Below, piece after piece: positions 41,216 to 42,675 of a DNA stretch of 42,675 nucleotides; position 1 is the stretch's first letter; every line of letters starts with the position of its first letter. This stretch comes from an uncultured Ruminococcus sp. GTDB taxonomy: Bacteria; Bacillota; Clostridia; Oscillospirales; Acutalibacteraceae. Made by a program: the position numbers and the translations under genes. The stretch covers positions 1-42,675 of the forward strand of contig CADAYJ010000010.1 in assembly GCA_902792115.1 (NCBI GenBank), in the 5' to 3' direction. The notes beneath the pieces were generated by a model, which was given only the letters and a program-made list of their open reading frames with translations, made no database searches and was not told where the DNA came from.

Positions 41216-42675
41216 TCAGACTCCGAAGAGGATCTCACCGTACGACGGGTACGGCCAGTATTTTGCGGAGGTCTTAGTCTCCATCGCGTCGCCGAGAGCA
41301 CGCAGCTCGTTCATCAGCTCAAAGACCGTCTTGCGGTAGTACATCGCAAGGTCAAGACCATCATACTGTGCGGCAGCATCGACAGCCGCTTTCAGCTCGT
41401 CCGTCTTCTTGACGAATGCCTCGAGCTTCTCGGAAAGCTCGCCGATCAGCGATGTTTCGGCGTATACGGAGTAAGCTCCGAGCGATTTCTTTGCAATAGC
41501 CGCGTCGGACAGCGAGTTTACGAAAGCAATGACTGCCGGTGTGATGTTCTTCTCCGCCATGTCAACCATTGTGAGCGCTTCGATGTGGAGCTGCTTGGAG
41601 TAGTGTTCAAGCTCGATCTCGTAGCGTGCGCGGATCTCAGACTCGGAGACGATACCGTTTCTGGTGAAGAGATCGACGTTCTTCTTGTCGATGTAATGAG
41701 CCATTGCCTCGGGCAGCGAACGGTAGTTGCACAGCCCTCTTCTCTCTGCCTCTGCAACCCACTCGTCGGAGTAGTTGTCGCCGTTAAAGATGATCCTCTG
41801 GTGCTCGGTGAGAGTCTTCTTAACGAGCGCCTTGATCGCGGACTCAACGTCCTCTGCGCCCTGCAGCTCGTCGCGGAACTGAGCAAGCTCGTCGGCTACC
41901 ATTGTGTTGAGCATATAGTTCGGGCAGCCGATGTTGAGAGCGGAGCCGAGCGCGCGGAACTCAAATTTATTGCCTGTGAACGCGAACGGCGAGGTGCGGT
42001 TTCTGTCGGAGGTGTCCTTGCCGAAATCGGCGAGAACATCAACGCCTGTGAGCATATTTGTCTTGCCGGCGCTGTGGTACTCTTCGCCTTTGATGATCGA
42101 ATCAACGAGCGCGCCGAGATCGTCGCCGAGGTACATAGAGATGATCGCCGGGGGTGCCTCGTTAGCGCCGAGACGGTGGTCATTTCCGGCGGAGGCTACG
42201 GTGAGTCTCAGAAGATCCTGATATTCGTCAACAGCCTTGACGACTGCCGCGAGGAAGAGCTGGAACTGCAGGTTGTTCTCCGGGTTCTTTCCGGGATCGA
42301 GAAGGTTCTCGCCCGTGTTCGTGGAGATCGACCAGTTGTTGTGCTTGCCGGAGCCGTTTACGCCTGCGAAGGGCTTTTCGTGGAGCAGGCAGACGAGACC
42401 GTGCTTCTCTGCCGTCTTCTTCATGACCTCCATCGTGAGCTCGTTGTGGTCGGTCGCGATGTTGGACGTCGCGAAGATCGGAGCAAGCTCATGCTGCGAG
42501 GGAGCTACCTCGTTGTGCTTCGTCTTTGCCATAACGCCGAGCTTCCAAAGCTCCTCGTCCAGGTCTGCCATGAACGCCGCTACTCTCGTCTTGATCGAGC
42601 CGAAGTAGTGGTCGGCAAGCTCCTGCCCCTTCGGTGCGGGTGCGCCGAAGAGCGTCCTGCCGGTATAGATGATAT
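41216..42675 (-). CDS. glnN: Type III glutamine synthetase, C-terminal part
   Basis: On the minus strand, this frame enters at the right edge and ends at 41216, giving the last 485 or so residues of a protein that is usually about 700 long. The ATG at 42571 is internal, because the frame continues upstream with FGAPAPKGQELADHYFGS, a conserved part of the GlnN family. Other family blocks are KHNEVAPSQHELAPIF, the ATP- and glutamate-site region GVNGSGKHNNWS, and AGNDHRLGANEAPP. The enzyme makes glutamine from glutamate, ammonia and ATP, as a large hexameric or dodecameric form common in Ruminococcus and Bacteroides. The region holding the promoter lies outside the window. Confidence 0.95.
   Translation of the reverse strand, partial: IIYTGRTLFGAPAPKGQELADHYFGSIKTRVAAFMADLDEELWKLGVMAKTKHNEVAPSQHELAPIFATSNIATDHNELTMEVMKKTAEKHGLVCLLHEKPFAGVNGSGKHNNWSISTNTGENLLDPGKNPENNLQFQLFLAAVVKAVDEYQDLLRLTVASAGNDHRLGANEAPPAIISMYLGDDLGALVDSIIKGEEYHSAGKTNMLTGVDVLADFGKDTSDRNRTSPFAFTGNKFEFRALGSALNIGCPNYMLNTMVADELAQFRDELQGAEDVESAIKALVKKTLTEHQRIIFNGDNYSDEWVAEAERRGLCNYRSLPEAMAHYIDKKNVDLFTRNGIVSESEIRARYEIELEHYSKQLHIEALTMVDMAEKNITPAVIAFVNSLSDAAIAKKSLGAYSVYAETSLIGELSEKLEAFVKKTDELKAAVDAAAQYDGLDLAMYYRKTVFELMNELRALGDAMETKTSAKYWPYPSYGEILFGV

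Noticed and set aside
1..42675. tRNA, rRNA and insertion sequence genes
   Set aside because: Reading both strands I found no cloverleaf with a T-loop consensus, no rRNA stretches, and no transposase or paired terminal inverted repeats.

Overview
The window looks like a chromosomal piece of a Gram-positive anaerobe of the Clostridia, most likely a Ruminococcus-like member of the Oscillospiraceae. The basis is two secreted proteins ending in type I dockerins, a type III glutamine synthetase, a SigH-like sigma factor, a desulfoferrodoxin domain, and purine-rich ribosome binding sites throughout. No phylogenetic marker such as rRNA is present, so the assignment is by gene content only.

Layout. 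Positions 1-7.1 kb are visibly AT-richer than the rest. They hold the start of a possible ClpP-like gene (minus strand, cut by the window edge) and a complete four-gene Wadjet (JetABCD) plasmid/phage defence operon. From 7.1 kb the composition becomes GC-rich. There follow a secreted Ig-like/dockerin protein behind a consensus promoter and a tiny leader reading frame (7.1-9.4 kb), then a cell-wall operon: an FHA-SEDS (FtsW/RodA) fusion, a class B penicillin-binding protein and folC (9.5-14.0 kb). Next come a SigH-like sigma factor and a zinc-ribbon protein (14.2-15.3 kb), and a 1543-residue secreted MBG/dockerin protein (15.6-20.3 kb). A convergent CotH-family secreted kinase lipoprotein and a divergent Ser/Ala-rich lipoprotein follow (20.4-23.1 kb).

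Positions 23.2-29.8 kb are on the minus strand: a histidine kinase/response regulator pair, an AbrB-type regulator, and a two-gene cyclic-di-GMP operon with one predicted cyclase and one predicted phosphodiesterase carrying a periplasmic-binding-type sensor. On the plus strand then come an XRE regulator fused to a complete desulfoferrodoxin domain (30.1 kb) and a 9-kb NRPS gene, A-T-C-A-T-C-A-T-R (30.9-40.0 kb). Last are a cation diffusion facilitator behind a terminator-bearing leader (40.0-41.0 kb) and the C-terminal part of a type III glutamine synthetase on the minus strand (41.2 kb to the end).

How the parts may work together. The Wadjet genes overlap or abut and form one operon. The FHA-SEDS/PBP pair is a peptidoglycan polymerase plus transpeptidase that may be under Ser/Thr-kinase control. 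The dockerin proteins, CotH kinase and Ser-rich lipoprotein form a cell-surface neighbourhood in which the kinase could phosphorylate its neighbours (inference). The NRPS is a one-protein assembly line whose terminal reductase should release a tripeptide aldehyde or alcohol. Its position next to a redox-type regulator is suggestive but unproven. The most notable observations are the NRPS, the HTH-desulfoferrodoxin fusion, the CotH/dockerin neighbourhood, the FHA-SEDS fusion and the leader of the CDF gene.
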